The notes below the pieces were generated by a model that saw only the letters and a list, made by a program, of their open reading frames with translations, had not been told where the DNA came from and did no database searches. From NCBI RefSeq assembly GCF_024199845.1, contig NZ_JANADO010000001.1:1302001-1366000 (forward strand): a DNA stretch of 64,000 nt. The letters run 5' to 3'. A program made the position numbers and the translations under genes. The DNA is from Bradyrhizobium sp. CCGB12. GTDB lineage: Bacteria; Pseudomonadota; Alphaproteobacteria; Rhizobiales; Xanthobacteraceae. Below are positions 62,913 to 64,000 of the stretch, in pieces; positions within the stretch are counted from its first letter, which is position 1; the number at the start of each line of letters is the position of its first letter.

Positions 62913-64000
62913 TCAGGAGGCGACCGGCGCCGCCGCGAATGCGTCCCTGAGCCGCTGTGCGAGCTCGGACTTGCGATAGGGCTTGGCCAGCACGATCGAT
63001 TGCGCATGCGCGCGGCCCTGCTCGACCAGGGTCTCCAGCGCATAGCCCGAGGTGAACAGGACGGGCAGGCCCGGGCGAATCCGCCGCGCCTGATCGGCAA
63101 GCTCCCAGCCGCTCATGCCGCCGGGCATCACGATGTCGGTGAACAGCATGTCGATGCCGGGGTCGGTGCGCAGCTGCTGCAAGGCCTCCTTGCCGTTGAT
63201 CGCCGCAACGACGCGATATCCGAGGGCTTCCACCCTGCGAATGACGGAGGAGCGAACGAACGGATCGTCCTCGGCGATCAGAATCGTCTCGTATCCCCTC
63301 GGTGCCGCGTCCTCGCCTTCCGCAAGGTCGGCCTGTGATTGTCCCGCGGCGGCGCGCGGCAGGTAGATCCGGACCGTGGTCCCAAGGCCCGTCTCGCTGT
63401 AGATCGAGACATGGCCGTCGGATTGCCTGGCGAAGCCATAGACCATGCTGAGGCCGAGGCCGGAGCCCTTGCCGACCTCCTTGGTGGTGAAGAACGGCTC
63501 GAAGGCGCGCGCGATGACTTCAGGCGTCATGCCTTCGCCATCGTCGGTGACAGAGATCATCGCGTAGCTGCCGGAGGCGACTTCGGGGTGCAGGACGCGA
63601 TAGTCGTCGTCGATCGCGGTCAGCTCCGTGCTCAGCGTCAAATGTCCTCCTGATGGCATGGCATCCTGCGCGTTGAGCGCGAGATTGAGCACGGCGGATT
63701 CGAGCTGGGCGCGATCGGCAAAGGCCATGATCGTGCCGGAGCCGGAGCTCGTCCTGATCTCGATGTCCTCACGCAACGTGCGCTTGAGCAGCTTGAACAT
63801 GGAATCGAGCAGGCCGCGGCAATCGATCATCTGCGGCTGGAGCAGCTGGCGGCGGCTGAATGCGAGCAGTCGCTGCGTCAGCTCCGCGCCCCGTTCGCCC
63901 GACTGGCAGATGTCGTCGGCAAACCGCTTGAGGTCGGGCCGCGCCTTGAGCTGCTCACCGAGGTGCTCGGCGTTGCCGATGATCACAGTCAACAGGTTGT
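62913..64000 (-). CDS. Hybrid sensor histidine kinase / response regulator, C-terminal part (window edge)
   Basis: The window end cuts the gene within the H-box: the first readable residues are NNLLTVIIGNAEHL, which follow the phospho-accepting HDFNN of this kinase group, so the His itself is outside. Next come the HATPase_c motifs (N-box VLNLALNAQDAMPSGG, VTDDGEGMTP, FTTKEVGKGSGLGLSMVYGF) and a receiver domain (ILIAEDDPFVRSSV, phospho-acceptor Asp in MLFTDIVMPGG, Lys in VLAKPYRKSEL). The sensor input domain is unknown. The stop is at 62913. Confidence 0.92.
   Translation of the reverse strand, partial: NLLTVIIGNAEHLGEQLKARPDLKRFADDICQSGERGAELTQRLLAFSRRQLLQPQMIDCRGLLDSMFKLLKRTLREDIEIRTSSGSGTIMAFADRAQLESAVLNLALNAQDAMPSGGHLTLSTELTAIDDDYRVLHPEVASGSYAMISVTDDGEGMTPEVIARAFEPFFTTKEVGKGSGLGLSMVYGFARQSDGHVSIYSETGLGTTVRIYLPRAAAGQSQADLAEGEDAAPRGYETILIAEDDPFVRSSVIRRVEALGYRVVAAINGKEALQQLRTDPGIDMLFTDIVMPGGMSGWELADQARRIRPGLPVLFTSGYALETLVEQGRAHAQSIVLAKPYRKSELAQRLRDAFAAAPVAS

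Overview
The window is chromosomal DNA from a high-GC alphaproteobacterium, most likely Bradyrhizobium or a close relative in the Nitrobacteraceae. The reasons are the strong G/C bias at third codon positions, the LPS and branched-chain ABC transporter gene families present, and several palindromic intergenic repeat families of a kind I associate with this group. No tRNA, rRNA, CRISPR array, transposase or integrase was seen. The assignment is by eye, without a database search.

Layout. 1-8 kb: the edge of an ABC transporter ATPase gene, a Crp/Fnr regulator, an MFS exporter, a TPR-CHAT protease-like gene with an apparent one-base deletion near its 5' end, a HemD-like gene, purU and a small lipoprotein. 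8.3-14.5 kb: a complete branched-chain amino acid-type ABC transporter operon (binding protein, two permeases, two ATPases) followed by a MetE-like methyltransferase. 14.7-20.8 kb: a TPR-caspase (C14) protein, then a methyltransferase with a helix-turn-helix-like N-terminus, metK and ahcY. These last genes, with the MetE-like enzyme, form an activated-methyl-cycle neighbourhood. 20.9-26 kb: small NTF2-fold protein, Baeyer-Villiger-type monooxygenase, and an MFS/SDR pair divergent from a LysR regulator. 26-30.5 kb: a 51-residue ORF, an LpxO-like hydroxylase, the two subunits of a molybdenum storage protein (mosB, mosA), an NTF2-fold protein and a fumarylpyruvate-type hydrolase.

30.5-54 kb is a large cell-envelope region. 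It holds an MsbA-like ABC exporter, galE, LPS core genes (LpcC-like glycosyltransferase, waaF, hldD, hldE), an O-antigen ligase, and O-chain genes (FlaA1/WbpM-like dehydratase, glycosyltransferase, epimerase, WbpL-like initiating transferase, a UPF0104 membrane protein, a UDP-glucuronate epimerase-like gene, mannose-1-phosphate guanylyltransferase). It ends with a Gfo/Idh/MocA oxidoreductase plus DegT aminotransferase pair that is a good candidate for GnnA/GnnB (making the 2,3-diaminoglucose nucleotide for lipid A), and murJ. A lower-GC patch with two small unknown genes interrupts it at 34.7-36.1 kb. Just after murJ a VOC-family gene is followed by a degenerate second copy of the murJ 3' end.

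54.5-64 kb: DUF1127 and DUF1152 proteins, an orphan form II CoxL-like molybdenum hydroxylase subunit, a cytochrome c', a PLP enzyme of the cystathionine gamma-synthase/methionine gamma-lyase family, a CHRD protein, a di-haem cytochrome c, a stand-alone Lrp-type ligand-binding domain, and the C-terminal part of a hybrid histidine kinase cut by the window end.

Most points of interest are local: the frameshifted CHAT gene close to a second caspase-fold TPR gene, the murJ-tail duplication, the mosBA pair, the putative gnnAB pair, an SDR lacking its catalytic tyrosine, and several perfect palindromes. I did not find a clear multi-gene system that I could defend as entirely undescribed.
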